Position numbers and translations under genes: made by a program. A stretch of DNA of 64,000 nt from Bacillus sp. PK3_68 (GTDB taxonomy: Bacteria; Bacillota; Bacilli; Bacillales; Domibacillaceae), in contig NZ_NQYC01000001.1 of the NCBI RefSeq assembly GCF_003600835.1, positions 124,001 through 188,000 on the forward strand, in the 5' to 3' direction. Below, in pieces: positions 1-14,341 of the stretch; the stretch's first letter is position 1; each line of letters begins with the position of its first letter. A model generated the notes under the pieces. It was not told the DNA's origin and made no database searches. It saw only the letters and a program-made list of their open reading frames with translations.

Positions 1-2
1 AG

Positions 3-788
3 CTGGTCATGCAACAGGAAGAATTAGAAAAAATGCTCATAGAAACCGAAAGGATGAAAAATCAACTGCTAGAAGTTGATCAGCTGAAGTCTGAGCTTGT
101 CAGTACGGTGAGTCATGAATTAAGAACGCCGCTTGCCAGTATTCTCGGCTTCACAGAATTAATGCTGAACCGTTCCCTGAAGGAAGAAAAACAGAAGAAA
201 TATTTAACCACTATTCATCAAGAGGCAGTGCGTCTGACAAGCTTGATTAATGATTTTTTAGACTTGCAGCGGATGGAGTCAGGCTCTTTCGTCTGTTCGT
301 TTGCGAAGGTGGACCCTAGACTTTTAATTGAGCAAGTTATAGAAGCGGTCAATCAAACGACGGATCGTCATCATTTTCAATTAATTGACCAGCGCTCTCA
401 GAAATGGCTGAATGGTGATCGAGAAAGACTGATTCAAGTGTTTACGAATTTAATCAGCAACGCGGTTAAGTTTTCTCCAGAAGGCGGCACGATCGTTGTT
501 CGTCTAACGAATGATGAGCAAAAAATGTTAATAGAAATAAAAGATGAAGGGCTGGGCATACCGGCTGCCGATATCCCACATTTATTTAAAAAGTTTCATC
601 GCATTGACAATTCAGATCGTAGAAAAATTGGTGGTACAGGTTTAGGTCTAGCTATTTGCAAAGAAATAGTAGAGGCTCATGAGGGGTCCATTGCGGTTTC
701 ATCAGAATACGGAAAGGGGAGTGTTTTCTCTATTCTTCTTCCGCTTCATCTTCAAGAAGGAGAAAAACAACTAGATCGGCCCATATAA
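3..788 (+). CDS. Sensor histidine kinase, C-terminal part (gene starts before the window)
   Basis: The frame is open to the left edge, so the sensor region is cut off. Counting from the first visible Met (base 9), the sequence starts with a short coiled coil. A HisKA dimerisation/phosphoacceptor domain follows, with SHELRTP and phospho-His at residue 36. The HATPase_c domain has an N box (NLISNAVKFSPEGG, Asn151), a G1 box (DEGLGIP, 179-185) and a G2 box (GGTGLGLA, 208-215). All ATP-binding and autophosphorylation motifs are intact, so the kinase core should be active. A single-domain response regulator follows 38 bp downstream and is the likely phosphotransfer partner. The stimulus cannot be read from this fragment. 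Confidence 0.93.
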   Translation: MVMQQEELEKMLIETERMKNQLLEVDQLKSELVSTVSHELRTPLASILGFTELMLNRSLKEEKQKKYLTTIHQEAVRLTSLINDFLDLQRMESGSFVCSFAKVDPRLLIEQVIEAVNQTTDRHHFQLIDQRSQKWLNGDRERLIQVFTNLISNAVKFSPEGGTIVVRLTNDEQKMLIEIKDEGLGIPAADIPHLFKKFHRIDNSDRRKIGGTGLGLAICKEIVEAHEGSIAVSSEYGKGSVFSILLPLHLQEGEKQLDRPI

Positions 789-826
789 TCATAGAAATAA
801 ATTGAGAGTGGATAAGGGGAAGCTGA

Positions 827-1180
827 ATGAGAATATTGATTGCCGACGATGAAGAAGTGTTAAGAATGTTAATCGTTGATACATTAGAAGAAGAGGGTCA
901 CGCGCTTACAGAAGCCGCTGATGGACAGGAGGCGATCGAGTGCTTTGAAAAGGAAGTATTTGATCTGTTGCTCGTTGACTACATGATGCCAAGGATGACA
1001 GGAATTGAAGTGATTCGAAAGGTAAGAGAGACAAGCGCTGTTAACATTGTTATGTTAACAGCAAAAACACAGCAAAAAGACTTGGAAGAAGCAAAGGAAG
1101 CGGGAGCAAATTTCTTTCTGCCAAAACCGTTTAGCCCGCTAAAGTTGATTGAGCTAATCGAGGAGTTGGAGAAAGAATAA
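827..1180 (+). CDS. Single-domain response regulator (CheY-like receiver)
   Basis: This 117-residue protein is a receiver domain alone, with no output domain. It carries the acidic pair Asp7/Asp8, the phosphoacceptor Asp51 (in LLLVDYMMP), Thr78 and the conserved Lys100 (LPKPF). It therefore probably acts by protein-protein contact or as a phosphorelay intermediate, not by binding DNA. It follows the kinase by 38 bp and precedes the amidohydrolase by 15 bp, which suggests one transcript. An SD-like AAGGGGA lies just before the ATG. The partner assignment to the upstream kinase is inferred from position. Confidence 0.93.
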   Translation: MRILIADDEEVLRMLIVDTLEEEGHALTEAADGQEAIECFEKEVFDLLLVDYMMPRMTGIEVIRKVRETSAVNIVMLTAKTQQKDLEEAKEAGANFFLPKPFSPLKLIELIEELEKE

Positions 1181-1195
1181 AAACAGGGGGATACC

Positions 1196-2377
1196 GTGTT
1201 AGAAGAAATTCATAGGGAGTTGGAGAAGCACTTTGAAGAAACAGTGAAAGTAAGAAGATACCTGCATCAGCACCCGGAGCTGTCATTTGAAGAAGAAGAA
1301 ACCCCAAAGCTGATTGCCCGCTTGCTAACAGAAATGGGCATAGAGGTAAAAACAAAGGTTGGCGGCCGTGGAGTAATAGGTACCATTTATGGGGGGAAAC
1401 CGGGAAAAACAGTTGCGCTACGAGCTGACTTTGATGCCTTGCCGATTCAGGATTTAAAGGAAGTTCCTTATCGTTCAACGGTTCCTGGGAAAATGCATGC
1501 CTGTGGACATGATGCTCATACGGCTACACTATTATCTGTTGCAAATGCATTGCAGAAAAAGCGGGAGAGTCTGCAAGGAAAGGTAGTGCTTATTCATCAA
1601 TTTGCCGAGGAGCTTGTGCCAGGCGGAGCAAAAGAAATGATTAAGGATGGCTGTCTGGATGATGTAGATGCCATTTTCGGCACACATTTATGGTCGACCA
1701 TTCCTGTGGGTCAGGCTGCTTTTCAGCCGCAGGCGATCATGGCAGCAGCCGATCACTTTGAAGTGGAGATTATTGGCAAAGGTGGACATGGTGGATTGCC
1801 TCATGAAACAGTCGATCCCATTGTACTTGGCATGAACTGGGTTCAGCTCATCCAGCAAATTATTAGCCGCAATGTCAGCCCGCTTGATTCAGCTGTTATT
1901 TCTGTGGGGGTCTTCCACGGTGGCGATGCTTTTAACATTATTCCGGAAAAAGTGACGATTAAAGGCACAGTGAGAACTTTTCGATCGGATGTTCAGCAAT
2001 TGATTGAGCAAAGAATGGAAACGTTGTTGCATTCGCTATGCGAAGGAGCCGGAGCTTCTTACCAGTATCAATATATAAAAGGGTACCCGCCCGTCATTAA
2101 TCACGCAGACGAAACAGCTTTCGTCCGTTCGTGTGCTGAAGACATTCTCGGCAGCAGCAACTGCTATGTGGCAGAGCCATTGATGGTAGGAGAGGATTTC
2201 TCTTATTATTTACAGCGCGTTCCGGGTACTTTCTTTTTAACTGGAGCGGGTAATCCTGAGAAGAATGCTGTGTATCCCCATCACCATCCAATGTTTGATA
2301 TTGATGAGCAGGCTATGCTGTATGCAGGAAAGATTCTTGCTTCGGCTGCATGGAAATTTTTGAATGAGAAAGTTTGA
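1196..2377 (+). CDS. M20 family amidohydrolase / N-acyl-amino-acid deacylase-type peptidase
   Basis: 393-residue metal-dependent hydrolase of the M20D group (hippurate hydrolase / N-acetyl-amino-acid deacylase type), the usual length for the family. Visible metal-site motifs are HACGHDAH at residues 101-108 with the Cys typical of the M20D subgroup, an acidic EE pair in FAEELVPGG, the dimerisation-domain segment GKGGHGGLPH, and a C-terminal GEDFSYY followed by HHHPMFD. The start is GTG with GGGGG just upstream. It probably removes acyl groups from amino acids or small peptides in the cytoplasm. The exact substrate (N-acetylcysteine, N-acetyldiaminopimelate, hippurate) cannot be told from motifs. 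It lies close behind the two-component genes and may share their promoter. Confidence 0.88.
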   Translation: MLEEIHRELEKHFEETVKVRRYLHQHPELSFEEEETPKLIARLLTEMGIEVKTKVGGRGVIGTIYGGKPGKTVALRADFDALPIQDLKEVPYRSTVPGKMHACGHDAHTATLLSVANALQKKRESLQGKVVLIHQFAEELVPGGAKEMIKDGCLDDVDAIFGTHLWSTIPVGQAAFQPQAIMAAADHFEVEIIGKGGHGGLPHETVDPIVLGMNWVQLIQQIISRNVSPLDSAVISVGVFHGGDAFNIIPEKVTIKGTVRTFRSDVQQLIEQRMETLLHSLCEGAGASYQYQYIKGYPPVINHADETAFVRSCAEDILGSSNCYVAEPLMVGEDFSYYLQRVPGTFFLTGAGNPEKNAVYPHHHPMFDIDEQAMLYAGKILASAAWKFLNEKV

Positions 2378-2437
2378 GCACCTTTTCAAGCGCGAGCATT
2401 TTCTGTATAGTATGTTACGGAAACAATCTAAAGATAA

Positions 2438-3196
<759 letters not shown>

Positions 3197-3200
3197 ACGG

Positions 3201-3235
3201 AAAAAGCCAAATGCCCTTTTGCATTTGGCTTTTTT
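3201..3235 (+). terminator. Rho-independent terminator after map
   Basis: Perfect stem AAAAAGCCAAATGC (3201-3214) against GCATTTGGCTTTTT, loop CCTTTT, followed by a T run. It lies 5 bp after the map stop codon. Confidence 0.92.
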
Positions 3236-3246
3236 GAATCATCAAC

Positions 3247-3293
3247 AAATCGAAATGATTACTATTTACAAAACGGAATGATTTCGATATAAT
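3247..3293 (+). promoter_or_regulatory. Promoter with two Zur-box-like operators
   Basis: The promoter is -35 TTTACA (3265-3270), a 17-bp spacer, then -10 TATAAT (3288-3293). Box 1 (3247-3267) reads AAATCGAAATGATTACTATT plus T. It matches the Bacillus Zur consensus AAATCGTAATnATTACGATT(T), as I remember it, at 18 of 20 fixed positions. Box 2 (3270-3290) matches at about 16 of 20. The boxes overlap the -35 and the spacer/-10, so a bound Zn-Zur repressor would block RNA polymerase. The downstream gene encodes a zinc-binding protein, which fits. Confidence 0.82.
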
Positions 3294-3334
3294 TCTTTTG
3301 GATAAAGATTTTATATTTTTGAGGAGGAATTATT

Positions 3335-4312
3335 TTGTCCCGTATGTTAAAAGTTGTTTTTATTTTTACAGCTATTTTTCTTCTTTCCGCTTGTGGACAG
3401 GAAAAAGCAAATAAAGAAGATCGTAATAAGGAAAAAGATGTGTTAAAAGTATATACAACCGTCTATCCTTTAACTTATTTCACTGAAGAAATCGGCAAGG
3501 AGCACGTTGATGTGCAAAGTGTTTTGCCAGCCGGAGTGGACGAACATACATATGAACCAACAGCAAAGACAATCATTGATATTGCTGATGGAGATTTGTT
3601 TTTATACAACGGTCTAGGGCTTGAGCCTTTCGGTGAAAAAGTAAAAGACTCAATGAAAAGCGAAAATGTACGTGTGGTAGAGGTAGGGAAAGAGATCGAT
3701 TTGAATTCTTATAAACACTCCCATGAACATGATGAAGGAACAACCGAAGAAAGTGAGCATTCCGATCATGAAGGGCACAACCACGGAGGAACAGATCCTC
3801 ATGTATGGATTGACCCTGTGCTAGCGATTGACATGGCGAAAGTCGTTGAAAAGGAGCTCTCACGACTCGATCCAGACCACAAAAAAGAGTATGAAAAAAA
3901 CTATGAAGAGCTAAAGAGCAAATTAACTAAGCTTGACAAAGAGTTTAGAGAATTAGCTGACCAGTCGGCCCATAAAGAGTTCCTTGTCTCGCATGCCGCT
4001 TTTGGCTACTGGGAAAAAGAATACGGACTAAAACAAATCAGCGTGGCGGGGCTCTCCCCTACCAATGAGCCTTCACAGAAGCAGCTGAAAAATATGATTG
4101 AAACAGCGGAAAAGCATAAAATTAAATATGTTATTTTTGAGCAAAATGTTACACCAAAAGTAGCGAAGGTGGTGCAAAAAGAGTTGAAAGCTGAAGCTCT
4201 TCAAATTCATAATCTCTCCGTACTGACTGAGGAAGATGAAGCGAATAAAGAAAATTACTTTACGCTTATGGAACGAAATATTCAGACGCTGAAGAAGGCA
4301 GTTGCAAAGTAA
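3335..4312 (+). CDS. znuA: Zinc ABC transporter substrate-binding lipoprotein (ZnuA/AdcA type)
   Basis: 325 residues starting at TTG, with GAGGAGG 9 bp upstream. The N-terminus is a lipoprotein signal (hydrophobic 6-18, lipobox LSAC with Cys20). A cluster A-I (TroA-like) metal-binding fold follows, with ligands His71, His156 and His220. Between the first two is a His/Asp/Glu-rich loop (about residues 128-156, seven or more His), the hallmark of zinc- rather than manganese-specific proteins. It captures Zn2+ outside the membrane for an ABC importer. The permease and ATPase genes are not adjacent here, so they must lie elsewhere. Two Zur-like boxes sit on its promoter, so it should be induced by zinc starvation. 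Confidence 0.93.
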   Translation: MSRMLKVVFIFTAIFLLSACGQEKANKEDRNKEKDVLKVYTTVYPLTYFTEEIGKEHVDVQSVLPAGVDEHTYEPTAKTIIDIADGDLFLYNGLGLEPFGEKVKDSMKSENVRVVEVGKEIDLNSYKHSHEHDEGTTEESEHSDHEGHNHGGTDPHVWIDPVLAIDMAKVVEKELSRLDPDHKKEYEKNYEELKSKLTKLDKEFRELADQSAHKEFLVSHAAFGYWEKEYGLKQISVAGLSPTNEPSQKQLKNMIETAEKHKIKYVIFEQNVTPKVAKVVQKELKAEALQIHNLSVLTEEDEANKENYFTLMERNIQTLKKAVAK

Positions 4313-4320
4313 AGCCAAAA

Positions 4321-4361
4321 AAAGACGGTTTCACAGGTAGAGCTGTGAAACCGTCTTTTTT
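4321..4361. terminator. Bidirectional terminator between znuA and the YitT-family gene
   Basis: 16-bp stem AAAGACGGTTTCACAG / CTGTGAAACCGTCTTT with a 6-base loop. A T run follows on the + strand and the A run before it serves the minus-strand gene that ends at 4360. Confidence 0.9.
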
Positions 4362-4977
4362 ATTTATTTACAAAAATAAGTTTGCGGAAAATTGAATGTT
4401 TTTGTATGGAAAATGAATGGATCCAATCAATGATTTTCCCGCTTATCCACTGGCAGCATAGGGCATAGAAAATGGTTCTGACATCCACAATCAAGCCTGC
4501 TAAAAGTAAAATAACCGAATTAATGTAAAAGAGAGTTTGTCCTGGTTTTTCGTTCCGCCATTTAGCAATAATTAAGGCGAGAATATCCATTCCTCCGGAT
4601 GAAGCGCCGAGCCGGAATAAAATTCCGAGGCCGACTCCAAAAATAACAGCTCCTGCTGCCAAATCAAAAACTGGATGACTAGGTGATGCCGTTACAAATG
4701 GCGAAAGAAAATGTATGGTAACAGTCGTGACTGTTACACAAAACATCGTTTTAGCGGCATTGCCCTTACCCAACTGCCTAAGGGCCAATAAAATCATTAC
4801 GGCATTCAAAGTCCATAGGACAGTAGAATAAGGTGTTTGAAATAAAAAATGTAAAATAATGCTTATACCTGCCGCTCCCCCGGAAGAAATGTGGTGCGGA
4901 AACAAAAAAAGTGTCATGGCTGCTCCCTGCATAAAAGCCCCGAGTGTGAGAGCGGCTATTCGAAATACTAGACTCAC
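4360..4977 (-). CDS. YitT-family (DUF161) membrane protein, short form
   Basis: 205-residue integral membrane protein with about five or six hydrophobic segments and the family signatures FPHHISSGGAAGIS near the N-terminus and GILFRLGASSGGMDIL in the second half. These Gly/Ser-rich repeats mark the two DUF161 units. Typical YitT proteins carry a soluble C-terminal DUF2179 domain of about 80 residues. That domain is absent, and the protein ends in a basic tail. The start is GTG with GAAGAGGA upstream. The function of the family is unknown; roles in export have been suggested but nothing here specifies a substrate. Confidence 0.85.
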   Translation of the reverse strand: MSLVFRIAALTLGAFMQGAAMTLFLFPHHISSGGAAGISIILHFLFQTPYSTVLWTLNAVMILLALRQLGKGNAAKTMFCVTVTTVTIHFLSPFVTASPSHPVFDLAAGAVIFGVGLGILFRLGASSGGMDILALIIAKWRNEKPGQTLFYINSVILLLAGLIVDVRTIFYALCCQWISGKIIDWIHSFSIQKHSIFRKLIFVNK

Positions 4978-5154
4978 AACCCATCCTCTTCTCTATCACT
5001 ATATATTTCCAGCTTAACATAGATACAGGCTAGATGTAAGCCTCTGCTAAGAAGTTTAGTAGGAGGAAGAAGTAAAAACATTTTCTTTCTTTGGCATACT
5101 TTTCCTCAATAGAGGAAAGATATAAAAAAGTAATGTTTTAAAGGAGGAATAACG

Positions 5155-6683
5155 ATGAATGAAGCAAACCATGAGCCGTTATGGAGAGCAGATACAAAAT
5201 TGCCTTCTTTTCCAGCTTTAACAGAGCAGGTGTATGCAGATACAGTGATTGTAGGCGGCGGCATTACAGGCATTATTACTGCTTATATGATGACAAAGGA
5301 AGGGAAGAAAGTAGTCATACTCGAAGCGGATGAGCTATTAAACGGGACCACCGGCCACACAACTGCCAAGGTAACTGCTCAGCACAACTTAATTTATGAC
5401 CAGCTGATTACTTCTGTTGGAGAAGATCAGGCGAGGATGTATTATGAGGCGAACGCGGAAGCAGCTCATTGGATCAAAGAGACGATCGAGCAGCAAGGAA
5501 TCGATTGCGATTGGCAAGAGGAAGCAGCTTATATTTATACAAATGATGAGGAAAAAGAAAAAAGCTTGCAGAAAGAAGCGGAAAGTTACAAAAAACTTGG
5601 AATAGATGGGGCGCTTGTTGATTCGATGCCGTGGAAAGTTCCTTTTAAACAAGCGGTGCAGATGAATGGGCAAGCTCGCTTTCATCCATTAAAATTTCTA
5701 AAACCACTCGTTGAATATATTGTTAAAAATGGAGGGGCTATTTATGAGCATTCTCCAGCTGAAGATATTGAAAAAGGGGAAAAGCCGGCTGTCCTGTTAA
5801 AATCGGGTGTAAAAGCTATTGGAAACCATGTCGTTATCGCTACACATTTTCCTTTCTATGACAACGGTTTTTATTTTGCGAAATTATATCCGACCCGTTC
5901 CTATGTCATTGCAATTAAGCCGAAAAAGCAATTTCCAGGTGGAATGTATATTACAGCTGAACAGCCGACCCGTTCTGTAAGAAGTACAGTGTACGATGGA
6001 CAAGAGGCTCTCCTTATAAGTGGTGATGGACATAAAACAGGAAAAGGACAACCGACAGCTGAACATTATCAGAATTTGATAAAGTTTGCTGAAAAGGAAT
6101 TTGGCATAGAAAAGCTGCTGTTTACCTGGTCAACACAAGACCTTGTTCCAATGGACAAAATTCCTTATATCGGAAAAGCAGATAAGGATGAGAATATATA
6201 CTCAGCAACCGGCTTTAAAAAATGGGGAATGACAACGAGTGTGGTTGCGGCACGAATTCTTTCAGATCTAATTGTTAACAAACAAAATCGATATGCAGAG
6301 CTGTTTTCCCCTGATCGATTTAAAGCCGATCCAGGTGTAAAACAGTTTGTAAAGCAGCAAAGTGACGTGGCGGCTACGTTTGTTAAAGGAAAGCTCGATT
6401 ATTTCTTTAAAGATGGGAACAATCTGCCGGTAAACCAAGGCATGATTATTAACTGGGAAGGAACACGGGCAGGAGCCTTCAAAGAAGAAAACGGAACGGT
6501 ACATCTTGTTGATACAACCTGCACGCATATGGGCTGTGAATGTGAATGGAACGATGCAGAGCGCACGTGGGATTGCCCATGCCATGGATCTCGCTATTCT
6601 ATTTCGGGGAAGTCATGGAAGGACCGGCAAAGAAGCCGTTGAAAAATCTTGGAGAGCTAGGTGATCAAACATGGCAGGAGTAA
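5155..6683 (+). pseudogene. yhfW: YhfW-like FAD-dependent oxidoreductase with C-terminal Rieske domain, frameshifted near the 3' end
   Basis: A DAO-type FAD-binding domain starts the protein (VIVGGGITG, residues 32-39, then E-A-D at the end of the second strand). It runs into a C-terminal Rieske [2Fe-2S] domain with Cys456-x-His458 and Cys474-x2-His477 (CTHMGC ... CPCHGS). As written the frame stops at 6642 after a foreign tail (KSWKDRQRSR). One extra G in the GGGG run at 6606-6609 restores the normal Rieske continuation (SGEVMEGPAKKPLKNLGE) to a TAA at 6681-6683, giving about 509 residues, the length I recall for B. subtilis YhfW. All cluster ligands lie before the shift. It is likely a cytoplasmic redox enzyme of unknown substrate. 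The break may be a sequencing error. Confidence 0.87.
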
Positions 6684-6734
6684 AGGCTGGCAACCGCACA
6701 TGACTCTAGTATCCCCCATTGAATAATAGAAGAC

Positions 6735-6784
6735 AAAAAAGCTGACCCAGTAAGTCATTGACTAACTGTAAGTCAGCTTTTTTT
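6735..6784. terminator. Terminator between yhfW and yhfH
   Basis: Stem AAAAAAGCTGAC (6735-6746) with GTCAGCTTTTTT (6772-6783) around a loop that itself can form a small AGTCA/TGACT stem. It has runs of A and T on both sides, so it can serve both convergent genes. Confidence 0.82.
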
Positions 6785-6800
6785 CACTTTCATTTTCATC

Positions 6801-6935
6801 TTATTCATCTTTTTTTGACAGGCAGCGATCACATTCCATCATATAGGACTCCGCTTGCTCATGCATATGTTCCCCACATTCCGGACACATTTTTGGTGGC
6901 AATGATCTAAAAAACTCTAACGGACTCATCATCAT
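6801..6935 (-). CDS. yhfH: YhfH-family small zinc-ribbon-like protein
   Basis: A 44-residue protein starting MMMSPLEFFRSLPPK, with AGGAGG well placed upstream. Two Cys pairs, CPEC (17-20) and CDRC (35-38), should bind one metal ion, most likely zinc. The start and Cys spacing match the YhfH-like family of about 45-residue proteins in Bacillus. The function is unknown. It is convergent with the yhfW-like gene and shares its terminator. I am fairly sure it is a real gene because of the RBS, the intact motif pairs and the conserved size. Confidence 0.82.
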   Translation of the reverse strand: MMMSPLEFFRSLPPKMCPECGEHMHEQAESYMMECDRCLSKKDE

Positions 6936-7104
6936 TTTACTTCCTCCTTTTATAAGACAGAAATTAAATTTGTTCATCTGTTATAATACAGTATATTCAC
7001 TTCCTCAACTGCTGTAAACATCAAAATTAAATATTCTGAAAATTGGTTCAATAGTCCTAACTTAGATAAAATAAAGCGTTATCTAAATCTACTGCTACAT
7101 TGTC

Positions 7105-7133
7105 TTGCTTTTTAGAGGAAGAGGTGATATAGT
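7105..7133 (+). promoter_or_regulatory. Promoter of the cold-shock gene with a long 5' UTR
   Basis: -35 TTGCTT (7105-7110), a 17-bp spacer, -10 TATAGT (7128-7133). Transcription would start near 7140 and leave a leader of about 113 nt before the ATG at 7254. A leader of this size is typical of csp mRNAs, where it folds as an RNA thermosensor. The fold itself is not verified here. Confidence 0.65.
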
Positions 7134-7253
7134 AGTAATAGTTGTTTAAGTTCGTTTCAAAAGAGAGCAAGTTTGAATAAAGTTGTTTTCGTCTTGAAAT
7201 AGTAATAAACAGCAAGAAATGAATGAGCAAGTTAGCTCGAGGAGGATATTTAC

Positions 7254-7454
7254 ATGTTACAAGGTAAAGTAAAATGGTTTAATGCAGAAAAAGGTTTCGG
7301 ATTCATCGAAGTTGAAGGACAAGACGATGTATTCGTACATTTCTCAGCTATTCAAGGCGAAGGCTACAAAACTTTAGAAGAAGGTCAAAGCGTTTCTTTC
7401 GAAGTTGTTGAAGGACCACGTGGACCACAAGCTGCTAACGTAGAAAAACAATAA
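7254..7454 (+). CDS. Cold-shock protein (CspA/CspB family)
   Basis: 66 residues, a single cold-shock domain with the RNA-binding motifs RNP1 (KGFGFI, residues 14-19) and RNP2 (VFVHF). It binds single-stranded RNA and DNA as an RNA chaperone. GAGGAGG precedes the ATG at good spacing. Which paralogue (B, C or D) this is cannot be settled, so no symbol is given. It is monocistronic and flanked by its own promoter and a strong terminator. Confidence 0.96.
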   Translation: MLQGKVKWFNAEKGFGFIEVEGQDDVFVHFSAIQGEGYKTLEEGQSVSFEVVEGPRGPQAANVEKQ

Positions 7455-7470
7455 TTAATCATAAAAGCCA

Positions 7471-7500
7471 AAAGCAGCATGTTTACATGCTGCTTTTTTT
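7471..7500 (+). terminator. Terminator after the cold-shock gene
   Basis: Stem AAAGCAGCATG / CATGCTGCTTT with a TTTA loop and a run of T, 17 bp after the stop codon. Confidence 0.93.
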
Positions 7501-7580
7501 ATGCCGATTTATTCGAATCGATCACTTTTTTATAAAGAAACTAGAAAAATTATTAATACATGAAAATGACTGAATATGTG

Positions 7581-7688
7581 TTGACTTTATATTTTATTCA
7601 ATGCTATAATTTAAATCCACCGTTAGCAAGGTGGGACAGGAAAGAAATAAAAAAGATTGACTTTATTTAGGGTTAATGATATTATAAG
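7581..7688 (+). promoter_or_regulatory. Tandem rrn promoters P1 and P2
   Basis: P1 is TTGACT (7581-7586), an 18-bp spacer, TATAAT (7605-7610). P2 is TTGACT (7657-7662), a 17-bp spacer, TATTAT (7680-7685). Tandem promoters about 75 bp apart are usual for Bacillus rRNA operons. A boxA-like antitermination sequence (GATCTTTGAAAACTG) follows near 7707, and a similar one precedes 23S near 9472. Confidence 0.82.
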
Positions 7689-7781
7689 AAAGTTGCTGTA
7701 AAAATTGATCTTTGAAAACTGAACAAAATACATGCCAGTAAGTTAATTCTTATTTTTAAATTATGAGCAAGTCAAACAATC

Positions 7782-12599
<4,818 letters not shown>

Positions 12600-12703
12600 T
12601 AAATGATACGCCTAACGGCGTCACACATGAAATGGCACGGAGTTGCCGGTTACTAATGCATATTATCCAGTTTTGAAAGAACAAATCTTTCAACTTTATA
12701 CAG

Positions 12704-12819
<116 letters not shown>

Positions 12820-12827
12820 AACCCAAG

Positions 12828-12851
12828 AGAACAGCAGCGCTGTTCTTTTTT
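12828..12851 (+). terminator. Terminator of the rRNA operon
   Basis: Stem AGAACAGC / GCTGTTCT with an AGC loop and a T run, right after 5S. No tRNA cluster follows. Confidence 0.9.
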
Positions 12852-12978
12852 GTTATGCTCTATGGTTCTTTAACTTACTCTTCGTTTCTGTTTAAACATG
12901 AAACAGCTAGGTGCTTTTATAAATTTATAAAGAGGAAGCTAATTAATTGGTCAATAGTTTCCTTCAGACACTTTAAAA

Positions 12979-13010
12979 AAACAACCCACTTGTTTAGTGG
13001 GTTGTTTTTA
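12979..13010. terminator. Terminator downstream of ctaB (usable from both sides)
   Basis: Stem AAACAACCCACT / AGTGGGTTGTTT with loop TGTTT region. A run precedes and T run follows, so it can stop ctaB transcription on the minus strand and any read-through from rrn. Confidence 0.82.
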
Positions 13011-13079
13011 TTTTTATTCTATTGTATTCTGCCAACTAATGATTGGCTAATCCTTTTCAAAGGATGTCAAAAGGTAAAT

Positions 13080-14021
13080 TTAAATAAATAAAGTGCCAAT
13101 CAAACAGTACACAATGATGATAACAAATAGGACCGTCAAATGGTTAAGTGAGAAAATAAACATTGTAGTTGCCCACTTCTCAGGAGACATTTTCTTATAA
13201 CCGATGATACTTAAGACAAGCCATGCACCACTTAGAAGAAAAGCTACTAAAGCAATACCGATGCTCAAAGGCATGAAAAGAAAGCTTCCAGCGATTAAAG
13301 CAACTAAATACATATTTGTTTGTACATAGGTTCTTTTAAACCCTTTAACAACCGGGAGCATAGGAACATTTGCTGCTTTGTATTCATCATGTTTGCGAAT
13401 CGAGATTGCGTAAAAATGGGGCATTTGCCAAAAAACCATGATTACAAACAAACCAAGGAGCTCAAGATGCATCAGATCCGGGGTAATAGCAGCCCAGCCG
13501 ATAAGTGGCGGCATAGCCCCAGAAATACTTCCAACCTCTGTATTATAAATGGTCTGACGCTTAGTCCACATCGTATACGGTCCTACATAGAGAAATAAAC
13601 CAAGAAAGCCAAAAAGTGCAGCAAGTGGAGAAGCAAAAGCAAGGAGCGCTAATCCCAACAATGTCATTGAAATACCTAACATGAGTGCCGGCTTTAGTTG
13701 GATTGCTCCGGTAACAGTCGGCCGTTTCTTTGTTCGTTCCATGATCGAGTCAATATCACGGTCGTATAAGTTGTTAAAGGTGCCTGCTGCTCCTATGACA
13801 AGCGCTGATCCGATGATGGTTAACAAAATTTCTGGAAGTTTCTCTACTGGATTTATGCCATTTATATATAAAGCTAATGCTAGTCCTGCAAATACAGCAA
13901 TTAAATTTGATTTAATAATGCCTGTCTTAATAGTTTCTGCCAAAACTTTGGATAGGTTCTGTTTTGGCATGGCTAGAGAGGCTTTTTGTGCACTTCTATC
14001 TATTTTCACGTCACTTCGCAT
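13080..14021 (-). CDS. ctaB: Protoheme IX farnesyltransferase (heme O synthase)
   Basis: 313-residue UbiA-family prenyltransferase with about nine membrane spans. It carries the Mg-diphosphate motif NNLYDRDID (residues 83-91), the following KKRPTVTG, and the second Asp-rich/His region FWQMPHFYAISIRKHDEYKAANVPMLP. It converts heme B to heme O for the aa3-type terminal oxidase. GAGGGGA lies ahead of the ATG. In B. subtilis ctaB adjoins ctaA and ctaC-F. Here it stands alone beside the rRNA operon, so it may be the separately located paralogue (ctaO type) or the only copy. Confidence 0.95.
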   Translation of the reverse strand: MRSDVKIDRSAQKASLAMPKQNLSKVLAETIKTGIIKSNLIAVFAGLALALYINGINPVEKLPEILLTIIGSALVIGAAGTFNNLYDRDIDSIMERTKKRPTVTGAIQLKPALMLGISMTLLGLALLAFASPLAALFGFLGLFLYVGPYTMWTKRQTIYNTEVGSISGAMPPLIGWAAITPDLMHLELLGLFVIMVFWQMPHFYAISIRKHDEYKAANVPMLPVVKGFKRTYVQTNMYLVALIAGSFLFMPLSIGIALVAFLLSGAWLVLSIIGYKKMSPEKWATTMFIFSLNHLTVLFVIIIVYCLIGTLFI

Positions 14022-14341
14022 TTTTTCCCCTCTTCTTTCTGTAAGAAGTTGTCTACCTTTGTTAGTTTACCATAATTCAAGCTTTAAAAGGGATAGTAGC
14101 TTTGACAACTTTAGAACAACTATATAAAAAACTTAACTTAATACATAATAAGTTAAATCTCGTTTCTTTTTGCATGTTTGTATTTTCTTGAATCTTCTCT
14201 TGATTACAGGACAGATCTGAAATAGTGAGGCATTGAGCAATACATCATTTGGAGTAAATGATTATCGGAATCTTCTAATAAGTGTTATGATAGTAATATT
14301 GTTCCATTATATGATGTATTAAGAAAAGGAGGGGGAGAACA

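Noticed and set aside
12855-13091. 78-codon plus-strand frame after 5S
   Set aside because: It runs through a strong terminator hairpin and into the 3' end of ctaB on the other strand; no RBS.
13681-14127. 148-codon plus-strand frame
   Set aside because: Antisense shadow of ctaB with no RBS and no recognisable domain.
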